From Flavobacteriaceae bacterium (GTDB lineage Bacteria; Bacteroidota; Bacteroidia; Flavobacteriales; Flavobacteriaceae), in NCBI GenBank assembly GCA_017852075.1, contig JAFMLQ010000005.1, forward strand, positions 1 to 64,000: a stretch of 64,000 bases of DNA, given 5' to 3'. Below, piece by piece: positions 1 through 7,680 of the stretch. Every line of letters begins with the position of its first letter. Position 1 is the stretch's first letter. Position numbers and translations under genes: made by a program. Under the pieces are notes generated by a model. It was not told the DNA's origin. It worked only from the letters and a program-made list of their open reading frames with translations, and did not search any database.

Positions 1-199
1 GATTTTTCCGAAAGGCTTTCAAACCATTTTTTTTTTATACTTTTCACAAAAACAAAATAGCTTTTGTTTTTTATTTATAAAAACTTGTACCTCTTAAACC
101 TTTTTTATTTGATAGGGTCTAAATGGGTGTTTACAATTTTTTTTTAAAATTAAATCACATACCAAGTCGAATTTTTATGGTCAATCAATCTAAATAAAA

Positions 200-2425
200 G
201 TGTTCAAGTTGAATGTGTTGAACCTGCTTCGTACAACAAGTATAGTTGTTCTTTTGTTTTTTACTTTTTTTTCTAGCGTTGCACAACAAGAAAAACGCAC
301 TGTTACAGTAAAAAAAATAAATGAGACCATTGTTTTAGACGGTGTTTTAGAGGAAGCTGTTTGGCTCAAAGCGGATAGTGCAGATAATTTTTGGCAAAAG
401 TTTCCAACAGATTCCATTAAAGCATCCTTAAAGACTGAAGTAAAACTACTTTATTCCGATACCCATTTATATATTGGGATCACTGCCAATTCTATTGGGG
501 GAAACTATACCATAAACTCGCTAAAGAGAGATTACAGTTCTAGAAATAACGATAATGTCACCCTTATCTTTGACACCTTCAAAGACGGTCAAAATGCTTT
601 TCTTTTTGGTGTAAATGCTTATGGCGTACAAAGGGAAGCTTTAGTCTCCGACCGAGGTGTGGATACAAGAGGGTTTAACCTTACTTGGGATACCAAATGG
701 CAATCAGAAAGTACTTATACAGATGATAAATATGTTTTAGAAATAGCGATTCCATTTAGTTCCTTAAAATATCCTGAAAATTCCAAAGTGTGGGGATTTC
801 AATCCTACCGATACGATTTTCAAAGTAACGAAAGAAGTATTTGGACAAACGTTGACCAAAATCAATTCCCGATTAATATTGGATATTTTGGAGAACTCAT
901 ATTTGAAGCTCCTCTCAAACAAAATAAAACTCCCCTATACCTTATCCCTTACGTTAACGGTCTAACCTCGAAGGAGTTTACAACGGAAAGTACAGATGGT
1001 TCTTTTTCAGTAGGGGGAGATTTAAAAGTTGCTCTTGGAACGGGACTAAATATGGATGTAACGCTTAACCCCGATTTTTCAAATGTAGAGGTGGATGACG
1101 TGATTACCAACCTCACGCGATTTGAAATTACTTTACCCGAAAAAAGACAATTTTTTATTGATAATGGAGACCTTTTTGGAAGCTTTGGAAGCTTTAGAGA
1201 TGCCATTCCTTTTTTCTCAAGAAGAATAGGCATTCAAAAGGATGCTGAAGGGAGGACCATACAAAATGATATAATCGGGGGTGTTCGATTGAGTGGTAAG
1301 TTGGATGAAAATTGGCGATTGGGGGTTTTAAGTATTCAAAATAAAGAAGACCTGAGTAACCAGATTGCCTCCAATAATAACTCCATGTTTGCACTGCAAA
1401 GAAAAGTCTTTGGAGAATCTCAAGTGGGCGTTTTTATGGTCAATCGACAAGGTTTTAAAGAATATGATTTTGTAGAGGAGAATAACGCCTACAACCGAGT
1501 GATCGGTATTGATTATAACCTTGCCTCTGCCAACAACCGATGGATTGGCAAATTCTATACCCACAAATCTTTTCAACCCAACGACAACAAAGGAAATCTC
1601 TCTAGCTTCGCATCCATACTTTACAACACACGAATATGGCAATTTTACTCCAACACGGTGTACGTAGACGAGGATTTTAGGTCTGATTTAGGGTTTATCC
1701 GAAGAACAGGAATCATTAAATCTGGAAACCGATTGAGTCGAAGTTTCTATCCTACGTCGGGAAAAATAAATTCCCATAGCTTCGAACTTTTAAACCTAAT
1801 GTGGTTTCAACAAAACTTAGATTATCAAAAAACCGATCACTCGTTAAGCTTTAACTACACCTTACAAACCCAGTCCCAAAATCAATTTGAATTTGAATTT
1901 AACCGTACCTATGTATATCTTTTCAATAGCTTTGATCCCAGTCGATCCGAAGGTGCAATTCCACTTCCTAGCAATTCGGAATATACCTTCAATGATTGGA
2001 GTCTAACCTATCAACTTAATTTTGCAAGTCCAATTGTGTTTTTTGCCTCAGCATCGTATGGTGGATTTTTTAATGGTAAAAAATTGTCATTAACCGGCAC
2101 CACTGGCTATCGTTTTCAACCGAATGTTATAATCAGTTTACAATGGGACTATAATCATATCGAATTACCCAAACCTTATTCTTCTGCAGACTTAATATTG
2201 GTGCGTCCCAAATTTGATGTAACCTTCAATAAAAAGTTGTTTTGGTCCACCTTGATTCAATATAGTAATCAAACGAATAACTTAGGAATTAACTCGAGGT
2301 TACAATGGCGATTTGCTCCACTTTCTGACTTATATCTAGTTTACAATGATAATTATTACACACAAGAATTTGGCCCTGTTTTCCGATCGATAAATCTTAA
2401 ATTAACCTACTGGCTGAGTCTGTAA
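200..2425 (+). CDS. DUF5916 domain outer-membrane protein
   Basis: Protein of 741 residues starting at a GTG codon. A signal peptide is visible (hydrophobic stretch at residues 15-27, then an SVAQQEK cleavage region). Residues of about 35-235 resemble the family 9 carbohydrate-binding-like sandwich found at the N-terminus of DUF5916 proteins. The remainder is rich in alternating aromatic and polar strands (for example SLSFNYTLQTQ and WSLTYQLNF) and ends in an aromatic beta-strand-like tail, as expected of an outer-membrane barrel. Members of this family are common in Bacteroidota and have no settled function. The gene stands alone with an A/T-rich leader, and nothing nearby suggests a polysaccharide locus. 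GTG is used because no ATG lies before the signal peptide in this frame. Confidence 0.8.
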   Translation: MFKLNVLNLLRTTSIVVLLFFTFFSSVAQQEKRTVTVKKINETIVLDGVLEEAVWLKADSADNFWQKFPTDSIKASLKTEVKLLYSDTHLYIGITANSIGGNYTINSLKRDYSSRNNDNVTLIFDTFKDGQNAFLFGVNAYGVQREALVSDRGVDTRGFNLTWDTKWQSESTYTDDKYVLEIAIPFSSLKYPENSKVWGFQSYRYDFQSNERSIWTNVDQNQFPINIGYFGELIFEAPLKQNKTPLYLIPYVNGLTSKEFTTESTDGSFSVGGDLKVALGTGLNMDVTLNPDFSNVEVDDVITNLTRFEITLPEKRQFFIDNGDLFGSFGSFRDAIPFFSRRIGIQKDAEGRTIQNDIIGGVRLSGKLDENWRLGVLSIQNKEDLSNQIASNNNSMFALQRKVFGESQVGVFMVNRQGFKEYDFVEENNAYNRVIGIDYNLASANNRWIGKFYTHKSFQPNDNKGNLSSFASILYNTRIWQFYSNTVYVDEDFRSDLGFIRRTGIIKSGNRLSRSFYPTSGKINSHSFELLNLMWFQQNLDYQKTDHSLSFNYTLQTQSQNQFEFEFNRTYVYLFNSFDPSRSEGAIPLPSNSEYTFNDWSLTYQLNFASPIVFFASASYGGFFNGKKLSLTGTTGYRFQPNVIISLQWDYNHIELPKPYSSADLILVRPKFDVTFNKKLFWSTLIQYSNQTNNLGINSRLQWRFAPLSDLYLVYNDNYYTQEFGPVFRSINLKLTYWLSL

Positions 2426-2469
2426 GCAGAAAATCTCCTTGCAAACCTTGACCAGTTCTCTGGATCAAT

Positions 2470-2503
2470 TGCAATTCCGAATTAGAATTTGATTTTTTTT
2501 TTT
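2470..2503 (+). terminator. weak possible terminator
   Basis: A short imperfect stem (CAATTC against GAATTTG) is followed by a run of about eleven T residues, some 50 bases after the stop of the DUF5916 gene. The stem is AT-rich, so termination would be weak. Confidence 0.35.
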
Positions 2504-2562
2504 AACTCAACACAGTGTATCGCATTGCATTTATTTTTATCTTCTTGCTAAATTAAGTGTCA

Positions 2563-3558
2563 ATGTCTTTTTTATATTCACTCTGGAATGAAATTTTGGG
2601 CTTCTTCGGAGTCAACCAATTCATCACTATACTCCAAAAGCAAGACTATGCCCTGTTTTTAACCTACGAGGGAATTGTTGCTTTAATCATTCCTATTATT
2701 CCTTTTCTGATTTTTTTAGAACTGTTTTTAGGTTTCGTCTATAAAAAACCCCAGACTAAGGTGTATAAAGTTATTTTTTTGATTTACTTATTCAATCGGA
2801 TCTTAGGGAGATTTATTGCCATTGGGATGGTAGCCTTTTGCATTGGGATGTTACAACCCTTTGCTTTGATCGAAACTTCAATGACTTGGTACTGGTTTAT
2901 TTATGGATATATTATCTGGGAATTTGCGCATTTTATCTATCATTATCTTGCCCATAAGGTTCGATTGTTTTGGTGTCTTCACGCTACCCATCACAGTCCT
3001 GAAGACATGAATCTGAGTGTAACTCATGCCCATTTTTTTCTCGAAGCTCCCTATGCGGACTTTATCCGTACATCGATTTGTATTCTGATGGGGTTAGACC
3101 CTGTAATGCTTTTTACCATCATGTTTATCGATGGAACCTACGGTGCTTTTATCCACGTAGGTGAAAATCTAATCAAAGATGCGCGTTTTGGGTTTTTAAA
3201 TAAGATCATGCTCACTCCCTCTCACCATCGTGTTCATCATGCGCGCAATCCTTTATATTTGGACACAAACTACTGTAATCTTTTGAATGTTTGGGATCGA
3301 ATTTTTGGTACCTACCAAGAAGAAGATCCTAATCTAAATATCGATTATGGCATTACACGTCCGATCGATTCAGGTAGTTTTAAACAGGTTTATTTTGGGG
3401 AGCTTATACATTTGGCCAAAGATGTGCTTAACGCTCCAGGGATAGTCAATAAATTCCGATATATTTTTTATCCTCCAGGGTGGAGCCATGAGACAGGCTA
3501 TCAAACGGCAAAAATGATCCGTGAAGCGTATTTAAAAAAATCTGTTATTAATAATTGA
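2563..3558 (+). CDS. Sterol desaturase/fatty acid hydroxylase family protein
   Basis: Integral-membrane di-iron oxygenase family. Hydrophobic segments lie in the first ~120 residues. They are followed by the histidine clusters that bind the two irons: HFIYH and HYLAH at about 123-131, HATHH at about 140-144, and HHRVHH at about 221-226. The family hydroxylates or desaturates lipids such as sterols, fatty acids or carotenoids. The substrate cannot be read from sequence, although carotenoid genes lie elsewhere in the window. The ATG at 2563 is chosen; a GTG two codons upstream (2557) is equally possible. It is separated from the upstream gene by a possible terminator. Confidence 0.85.
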   Translation: MSFLYSLWNEILGFFGVNQFITILQKQDYALFLTYEGIVALIIPIIPFLIFLELFLGFVYKKPQTKVYKVIFLIYLFNRILGRFIAIGMVAFCIGMLQPFALIETSMTWYWFIYGYIIWEFAHFIYHYLAHKVRLFWCLHATHHSPEDMNLSVTHAHFFLEAPYADFIRTSICILMGLDPVMLFTIMFIDGTYGAFIHVGENLIKDARFGFLNKIMLTPSHHRVHHARNPLYLDTNYCNLLNVWDRIFGTYQEEDPNLNIDYGITRPIDSGSFKQVYFGELIHLAKDVLNAPGIVNKFRYIFYPPGWSHETGYQTAKMIREAYLKKSVINN

Positions 3559-3623
3559 CTAAAACGCTTATTTTTGTTGCTGTTTTGTTTTAAATAAAAT
3601 TAAATTTAACTCCATTCTTAAAA

Positions 3624-4133
3624 ATGAAAAAAACTACAAGTCACTACTTTAGATTGATTCATCGTTATTTAGGATTCTACCTTGTGGGAGTCATGGCCGT
3701 TTATGCTTTTAGTGGAACGATTATGATTTTTAGAAGAACCGATACCTTCAAAAAAGTTACCGAAGTGCAAACCCTGCTAGAACCTCAGCTAGACGAATAT
3801 ACCTTAGGTAAAAACCTTAGTATTAAAGACCTAAAAATCACCAAAAGTGAAGGTGCTTTTTTTTACTTTGCTGACGGTCAATACAATCAATCTACAGGAG
3901 AGACGCGTTACTTGAAAAAAGAGTCACCTTATCTCATTGAGAAAATGGAAAAATTACACAAAGCTACCACAGAAAGTCCCATTTATTGGCTGAATATCTT
4001 TTTTGGTGTTTCCCTGCTATTTTTTGTCATTTCTGCCTTTTGGATGTTTTTGCCGCAAACTACAGTATTTAAAAAAGGCGTTTACTTTTCTCTAGCGGGT
4101 TTGGTGATGACCTTAGTCATTCTCTTTCTTTAA
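3624..4133 (+). CDS. PepSY-associated transmembrane protein
   Basis: Protein of 169 residues. The N-terminus has the RLIHRYLGFYLVG pattern of PepSY-associated membrane helices, with a first helix at about 17-37. A soluble extracytoplasmic part follows (about 38-120). Two more helices lie at about 121-142 and 149-168. Such small PepSY-TM proteins are found in Bacteroidota, often near iron or redox genes, but their role is not established. It follows the desaturase-type gene by 65 bases on the same strand and may be cotranscribed with it. Confidence 0.7.
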   Translation: MKKTTSHYFRLIHRYLGFYLVGVMAVYAFSGTIMIFRRTDTFKKVTEVQTLLEPQLDEYTLGKNLSIKDLKITKSEGAFFYFADGQYNQSTGETRYLKKESPYLIEKMEKLHKATTESPIYWLNIFFGVSLLFFVISAFWMFLPQTTVFKKGVYFSLAGLVMTLVILFL

Positions 4134-4460
4134 ATAGAAGTAAAGAATCGATTCCAAATTTTAGATGCTTTTTTACAGGAATTGGTTCATCCCAAAATAG
4201 AACTATAAATCGAATCCAGGCCAGAAACTGAATTTTTCAAAAAAACATGTTTTTTCGCTATTTTTGATCATTTTTGGCTCTTTTTTGACTCTTTTTTATT
4301 GTTTTTTGCAAATTTTAGGCGTTTTTAAATAAAATAAGATTCGCAGTATTTCCAGAAATGCAATCAACTAAAAACTCTTATGCAAAATTTTCAACCAGAT
4401 AGGTGCTTCTATAAAGTTGAGTAAGATTGGGCTTATTTTAATAAGCCGTTGAAAGTAACT
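4134..4460. other. Intergenic region between convergent genes
   Basis: About 327 bases of AT-rich DNA with many T runs and no convincing reading frame. The only structured element is a perfect 8-bp palindrome with a 2-base spacer (GGCTTATT/AATAAGCC, 4430-4447), close to the end of the minus-strand PHP gene. It may be a 3' end hairpin for that gene, but it lacks a clear T tract. Confidence 0.6.
4430..4447. repeat. Inverted repeat near 3' end of PHP gene
   Basis: GGCTTATT-TT-AATAAGCC, a perfect inverted repeat located 14 bases beyond the stop codon of the minus-strand gene. It is possibly a transcript 3' end structure; no T run follows on either strand. Confidence 0.5.
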
Positions 4461-5645
4461 CTATTTACTAGTCAAAATAGGTTGCGTCCAAGCTTGTTTT
4501 GTCTCTTTCGTATTCGGAGGGCTGTCCTTGATTGCATCAGAATTTATTTTAACTCGAACAAAAAGGTCGTTCTCTTCAAAGTTGTATGTTCCTTTAGTAT
4601 CAGGTACTCTTTTTAATGTTTCTACAACTTCTCCTCCATTTTTATACCCCAAAAATAAAATTTCATAATTCACGTCATGCTCTGGTTTTACCTCAATACT
4701 AATCTGATTTTTAGTGACTTCATATTTTTTAATAGTAATCCCAGTGGATGCATAAAAATCACCTTTTTCCATTGCATCAATCAAAGATCCTGTTTCAAGG
4801 GTTTTTGACTTAACCATTACCCATCCGCGACCCGTATTACTCAAATCAGCAGTAAAATTATGATAATGATGACTATCATCAGTAGCTATTCCATACAGTA
4901 AAGGTTTGCCTTGCTGTAAATAATGAATATTGATTAAATCCCACATGATTTCTGTGGAATCATATTCTTCATTTCCTGCATTGTGTACTGCAGGATGTCC
5001 ATTATATACTTCAAAAAAACGTTCCCCATTCAAGTTTTTCATATCCTCGGTACTTATTCCATAACCAAAATTGGGATGATTGATGTGAGCAAACATTGGG
5101 ATACCAAGTCTTTTCCTTTGTGCATGAACAAGATCAAGAGTTTTTTGCATCACCTCAACTACTGAACTAGCCTTAACTGGTTCAATTTTTTCTTGGATAT
5201 TGGTTACATTTATATGAATCGGTTTATTCTCGAATGATGAGGTAACCTCTTCTGATCTTATGATTAAGAAACGATCAGGTTCTTCTAACTTTGATCGATA
5301 CTCATCGAATGTTTTTAATCTAACACTCAGATTCAGAGAATCTTTTTTCGTTTCAACCCAGCTTCCAAATGCATCAACATATTTTTCCAAAACTTTGTTT
5401 TCCAAGTCCTTTTTTGACAATTGATACCAACGTTTATCTTCTGCAATTGTATTGTGATCTGAAAGTGCTATAAATTGATAATCATGATTTTTATACCATT
5501 GGATTATCATTTCGGGAAAATCATTCCCATCGCTCCAAAAAGAATGTGTGTGAAGATTTCCTTTTTGCCATTGCTGATTTTCAGAATTGGAATTACAGGA
5601 AACGTATAAAAAGAAAACTATAAAGAGGGAAACTATCTTTCTCAT
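4461..5645 (-). CDS. PHP-type phosphoesterase-like lipoprotein
   Basis: Probable lipoprotein with a hydrophobic signal followed by a lipobox ending YVSC near residue 17. The PHP-like metal site is evident: GNLHTHSFWSDG near residues 29-40 (HxH), then LSDHN near 61-65, and a later FAHINHPN motif and TDDSHH. This matches the CehA/McbA-like branch of PHP domain proteins, which are metal-dependent hydrolases. The substrate is unknown. The C-terminal part (after about 300) is a beta-rich region. ATG at 5645 is preferred over the GTG two codons upstream because it gives a standard lipoprotein signal. Confidence 0.75.
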   Translation of the reverse strand: MRKIVSLFIVFFLYVSCNSNSENQQWQKGNLHTHSFWSDGNDFPEMIIQWYKNHDYQFIALSDHNTIAEDKRWYQLSKKDLENKVLEKYVDAFGSWVETKKDSLNLSVRLKTFDEYRSKLEEPDRFLIIRSEEVTSSFENKPIHINVTNIQEKIEPVKASSVVEVMQKTLDLVHAQRKRLGIPMFAHINHPNFGYGISTEDMKNLNGERFFEVYNGHPAVHNAGNEEYDSTEIMWDLINIHYLQQGKPLLYGIATDDSHHYHNFTADLSNTGRGWVMVKSKTLETGSLIDAMEKGDFYASTGITIKKYEVTKNQISIEVKPEHDVNYEILFLGYKNGGEVVETLKRVPDTKGTYNFEENDLFVRVKINSDAIKDSPPNTKETKQAWTQPILTSK

Positions 5646-5822
5646 GAGCACTTAGTTATTTCAGTTTTAAACCTAAAGTTATTTTGTAATATACAAAATC
5701 TTCTTCTCAGTTTTTTACCTCCCCCATTTACGATTGTACGTACTTCTTATTTTAGATTTGGCATACCAGAATAGAGTAGAGCTCTCATCCACATAATGAT
5801 TCATTTTTAGCTAATTAGTCCT

Positions 5823-5852
5823 AAAAAAAAGCCCTCCATTTCACTGGAAAGC
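5823..5852 (-). terminator. Rho-independent terminator (copy A)
   Basis: Read on the minus strand: GCTTTCC, 8-base loop, GGAGGGC, then eight T. The RNA stem has seven pairs, two of them G-U. It lies about 65-95 bases downstream of the NTF2-like gene and is the same structure as the one after tRNA-Asp. Confidence 0.7.
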
Positions 5853-5861
5853 TTCTCACTG
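5824..5861. repeat. 38-bp direct repeat, copy A
   Basis: Perfect 38-base match to 7030-7067, beginning with an A run followed by GCCCTCC, ATTTCACT, GGAAAGC and TTCTCACTG. Similarity continues imperfectly for about 14 more bases (11 of 14). Copy B lies directly downstream of tRNA-Asp, so this copy marks the other edge of a ~1.2 kb segment. Confidence 0.9.
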
Positions 5862-5869
5862 TTTGTTTG

Positions 5870-5894
5870 CATTGGCGTAAAAGAAAAACCCTCC
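5870..5894. repeat. 25-bp 3' flank repeat, copy 1
   Basis: Matches 6581-6605 with one mismatch (CATTGG, then C or T, then GTAAAAGAAAAACCCTCC). It lies just beyond the 3' end of the NTF2-like gene. The second copy is beyond the 3' end of the DUF2892 gene, where it forms part of a full terminator. Confidence 0.85.
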
Positions 5895-5915
5895 GCTAAT
5901 GAAGATTGTATTATG

Positions 5916-6416
5916 TCAATTTCTTGGTTTAGAAAATTGATTCATTGTAACAATTTTTCCATTTTCAAATCTGAAAGTCTCCATCCAGTTAAAGCCAGAT
6001 GATGTTCCATCTTTTGATACGATATTAGCATTGTCCCACAAAAGAACCCATTCATCACCATTATCACCAGTTACTGCAAGATTTACGGCAACTTGATAAT
6101 CTTGGATTTCAATTGAAGAATAACCTTCAATCATAAACTGCATACATTTTTCTTTTCCTTCCAATCTTGAACCATCTTCTAATGCAAAAACCACATCATC
6201 TGACAGATAACTTGCTGCCATTTCATAATCCTTATTAATTAAGTACTTATGCATTTGTTGGACTTTAAGAACTAACTCAGGATTTCCAATTTTAAAATCA
6301 TCGAGATATGTAGCTTCAAAAATATAATCTACTTTTTTTGACTCTACCGATTCATTTTTCTGAGGCTGACCACAGGAGATAAATAAAACTATAGATATAA
6401 GTAATGCTTCTTTCAT
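5916..6416 (-). CDS. NTF2/SnoaL-like lipoprotein
   Basis: Protein of 166 residues with a lipoprotein signal (LFISC lipobox, cysteine at residue 15). The body has the small alpha+beta cone pattern of SnoaL/NTF2-like proteins: a helix (VQQMHKYLINKDYEMAASYL), DDVVFALEDGSRLEGKEKC, then strands ending WMETFRFENGKIVTMNQF. This fold is used by many unrelated enzymes and binding proteins, so no activity can be assigned. Its promoter/leader and 3' flank are duplicated around the neighbouring, unrelated DUF2892 gene, which makes this an accessory cassette-like gene beside tRNA-Asp. Confidence 0.7.
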   Translation of the reverse strand: MKEALLISIVLFISCGQPQKNESVESKKVDYIFEATYLDDFKIGNPELVLKVQQMHKYLINKDYEMAASYLSDDVVFALEDGSRLEGKEKCMQFMIEGYSSIEIQDYQVAVNLAVTGDNGDEWVLLWDNANIVSKDGTSSGFNWMETFRFENGKIVTMNQFSKPRN

Positions 6417-6466
6417 TTTAATTGATTTATGGTTAATAATGGCTTAAAGATATAGAGAATGAGATT
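6414..6466 (-). repeat. Leader/promoter repeat, copy 1
   Basis: About 53 bases including the start codon of the NTF2-like gene. It matches 6855-6908 with two perfect blocks of 23 and 20 bases, separated by a short divergent stretch. Confidence 0.85.
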
Positions 6467-6475
6467 TATTTCAAA
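6445..6475 (-). promoter_or_regulatory. Promoter of NTF2-like gene
   Basis: On the minus strand: TTTG, 19 bases, then TATCTTTA, close to the Bacteroidota TTTG-N19-TAnnTTTG form. It leaves a leader of roughly 25 bases before the ATG at 6416. Confidence 0.6.
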
Positions 6476-6580
6476 ACACACTAGAAACTTTCCCCAAACA
6501 ACTCCCCCCTAAAACGACAACACAGGAATCTGAACTTAAGGCAATGTCATCAATGGATTAGAAGAGGTTTGGATTGTATC

Positions 6581-6605
6581 CATTGGTGTAAAAGAAAAAC
6601 CCTCC
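6581..6605. repeat. 25-bp 3' flank repeat, copy 2
   Basis: Second copy of the element at 5870-5894 (one mismatch). Here it is completed into a strong terminator by the following GGGAGGG. Confidence 0.85.
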
Positions 6606-6617
6606 TATTGGGAGGGC
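6593..6617 (-). terminator. Terminator of DUF2892 gene
   Basis: On the minus strand a GC-rich stem (CCCTCC against GGAGGG with a 4-base loop) is followed by TTTTTCTTTT. It lies about 10 bases after the stop of the DUF2892 gene. Confidence 0.85.
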
Positions 6618-6626
6618 TTAATTTAA

Positions 6627-6857
6627 CTACTTCCCATTTTGAATCGGATCCGTATTTTTCATTAATTTATTCAAGGTGAAATAAACAGGACAAAATTTAG
6701 TGAAAGGGCTTATAATTTGTAAAACCCCAACTGCCAAGGCAATGTAAAGAAAATCTAAATTCCCAGTTTGAAGAGTTAATCCAACGCTTATTAGATATAG
6801 AATTCCACAGATAGCATCATGCGCCCGTACTTTCATAATATTTCTAGCTACATTCAT
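6627..6857 (-). CDS. DUF2892 (YgaP-like) membrane protein
   Basis: Protein of 76 residues. The pattern NVARNIMKVRAHDAICGILYL, then a second hydrophobic segment (FLYIALAVGVLQIISPFTKFCPVYFTLN, in parts), matches the DUF2892 membrane hairpin with its conserved C-P near the end (FCPVY). In this family the helix pair is often fused to rhodanese domains or stands alone; the function is unclear. The start at 6857 is chosen over an upstream in-frame start because it sits in the same leader sequence as the NTF2-like gene and restores the family N-terminus. Confidence 0.8.
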   Translation of the reverse strand: MNVARNIMKVRAHDAICGILYLISVGLTLQTGNLDFLYIALAVGVLQIISPFTKFCPVYFTLNKLMKNTDPIQNGK

Positions 6858-6908
6858 TTTAATTGATTTATGGTTAAATAATACCTCTAAGATATAGAGA
6901 ATGAGATT
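6855..6908 (-). repeat. Leader/promoter repeat, copy 2
   Basis: Near-identical to 6414-6466: the same leader and start codon context in front of an unrelated coding region. Confidence 0.85.
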
Positions 6909-6918
6909 ATATATCAAA
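6887..6918 (-). promoter_or_regulatory. Promoter of DUF2892 gene
   Basis: On the minus strand TTTG, 20 bases, then TATCTTAG, at the position equivalent to the promoter of the NTF2-like gene. Confidence 0.55.
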
Positions 6919-7029
6919 TCCCATCCCTCTGTTTCAATAAAAAATCCGTTTTCTATAACCCATGCTCCTGTTTTTGGGTTAGAAGTGCCTTTGAAGTTTT
7001 GGGATTTTGAAATTAGTTTACCATACAAC

Positions 7030-7058
7030 AAAAAAAGCCCTCCATTTCACTGGAAAGC
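7030..7058 (-). terminator. Terminator of tRNA-Asp
   Basis: Minus strand GCTTTCC, 8-base loop, GGAGGGC, then seven T. It begins about 63 bases beyond the 3' end of the tRNA. Confidence 0.75.
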
Positions 7059-7067
7059 TTCTCACTG
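7030..7067. repeat. 38-bp direct repeat, copy B
   Basis: Perfect copy of 5824-5861, located between the DUF2892 gene and tRNA-Asp. It contains the tRNA terminator. Confidence 0.9.
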
Positions 7068-7121
7068 GTTGTTACCATTGGTCTTACCCAATTTAACAAC
7101 ACACAACATCTTTAAAAAGTG

Positions 7122-7195
7122 CGGTCTGGACGGGACTCGAACCCGCGACCCCATGCGTGACAGGCATGTATTCTAACCAACTGAACTACCAGACC
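7122..7195 (-). tRNA. tRNA-Asp (GTC)
   Basis: The minus strand folds as a standard tRNA. Acceptor arms are GGTCTGG/CCAGACC, the D arm contains AGTTCAGTTGGTTAGAAT, and the anticodon arm is CATGC-CTGTCAC-GCATG with GTC in the loop. The T arm is GCGGGTTCGAGTCCCGT, and the discriminator base is G, as usual for tRNA-Asp. CCA is not encoded. A well-formed promoter and terminator flank it. Confidence 0.95.
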
Positions 7196-7209
7196 TCATT
7201 TGGCGTGTG

Positions 7210-7240
7210 CAAATATACGCTGCATTTTGAATTTGCCAAA
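7210..7240 (-). promoter_or_regulatory. Promoter of tRNA-Asp
   Basis: Minus strand TTTG, exactly 19 bases, then TATATTTG, a near-perfect Bacteroidota housekeeping promoter. It ends about 15 bases upstream of the tRNA 5' end. Confidence 0.8.
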
Positions 7241-7262
7241 CAATTCAAGAAAAAAGAAAATC

Positions 7263-7580
7263 TTATAAGACAGCGTCTAGTGCTCCTGCATAAGTGGCTT
7301 TGGGAGACACACCTACATGTCTTCCTACCAATTCTCCCTTGTCAAAAACTAAAACCGTAGGAATATTGCGAACTCCGTATTTTGCAGCAAACTCTTGATT
7401 TGCATCTACATCTACTTTACCTACTACCGCTTTACCTTCATAATCTTTGCTTAGCTCTTCGATGATGGGACCGACCATACGACAAGGGCCACACCATGCT
7501 GCCCAAAAGTCAACCAATACAGGTTTTTCCGATTGTAATACAACTTCGTCGAAAGTTGAATCTGTGATTTCTAATGCCAT
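7263..7580 (-). CDS. trxA: Thioredoxin
   Basis: Protein of 105 residues, the usual length for thioredoxin. The active site WCGPC is at about residues 29-33 within DFWAAWCGPCRM. The conserved cis-proline region NIPTVLVF and the C-terminal GxxxKATY-like segment are present. It is a cytoplasmic disulfide reductase that would be recycled by thioredoxin reductase (not in this window). It lies downstream of dnaE on the same strand but has its own promoter element (TACATTTG on the minus strand at 7600-7607). Confidence 0.96.
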   Translation of the reverse strand: MALEITDSTFDEVVLQSEKPVLVDFWAAWCGPCRMVGPIIEELSKDYEGKAVVGKVDVDANQEFAAKYGVRNIPTVLVFDKGELVGRHVGVSPKATYAGALDAVL

Positions 7581-7599
7581 TTTTTTAAAATTTAAAATC

Positions 7600-7607
7600 C
7601 AAATGTA
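7600..7607 (-). promoter_or_regulatory. -7 element of trxA
   Basis: TACATTTG on the minus strand fits TAnnTTTG, about 20 bases before the start codon. No clear -33 TTG was seen at the right distance. Confidence 0.5.
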
Positions 7608-7647
7608 GTTATTTTTGAATCGCTACCTTACTTACTTTAAATCAAAT

Positions 7648-7662
7648 TTCCTTATCAAGGAA
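7648..7662. repeat. Palindrome between dnaE and trxA
   Basis: TTCCTT-ATC-AAGGAA. This could be a weak 3' end structure for dnaE or an operator in front of trxA. No T tract follows on the minus strand. Confidence 0.35.
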
Positions 7663-7680
7663 TGGGTTTTTACAATAGTA

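Noticed and set aside
6901-7360. Two plus-strand frames running through tRNA-Asp
   Set aside because: They cross the tRNA and the terminator repeat, which are better supported.
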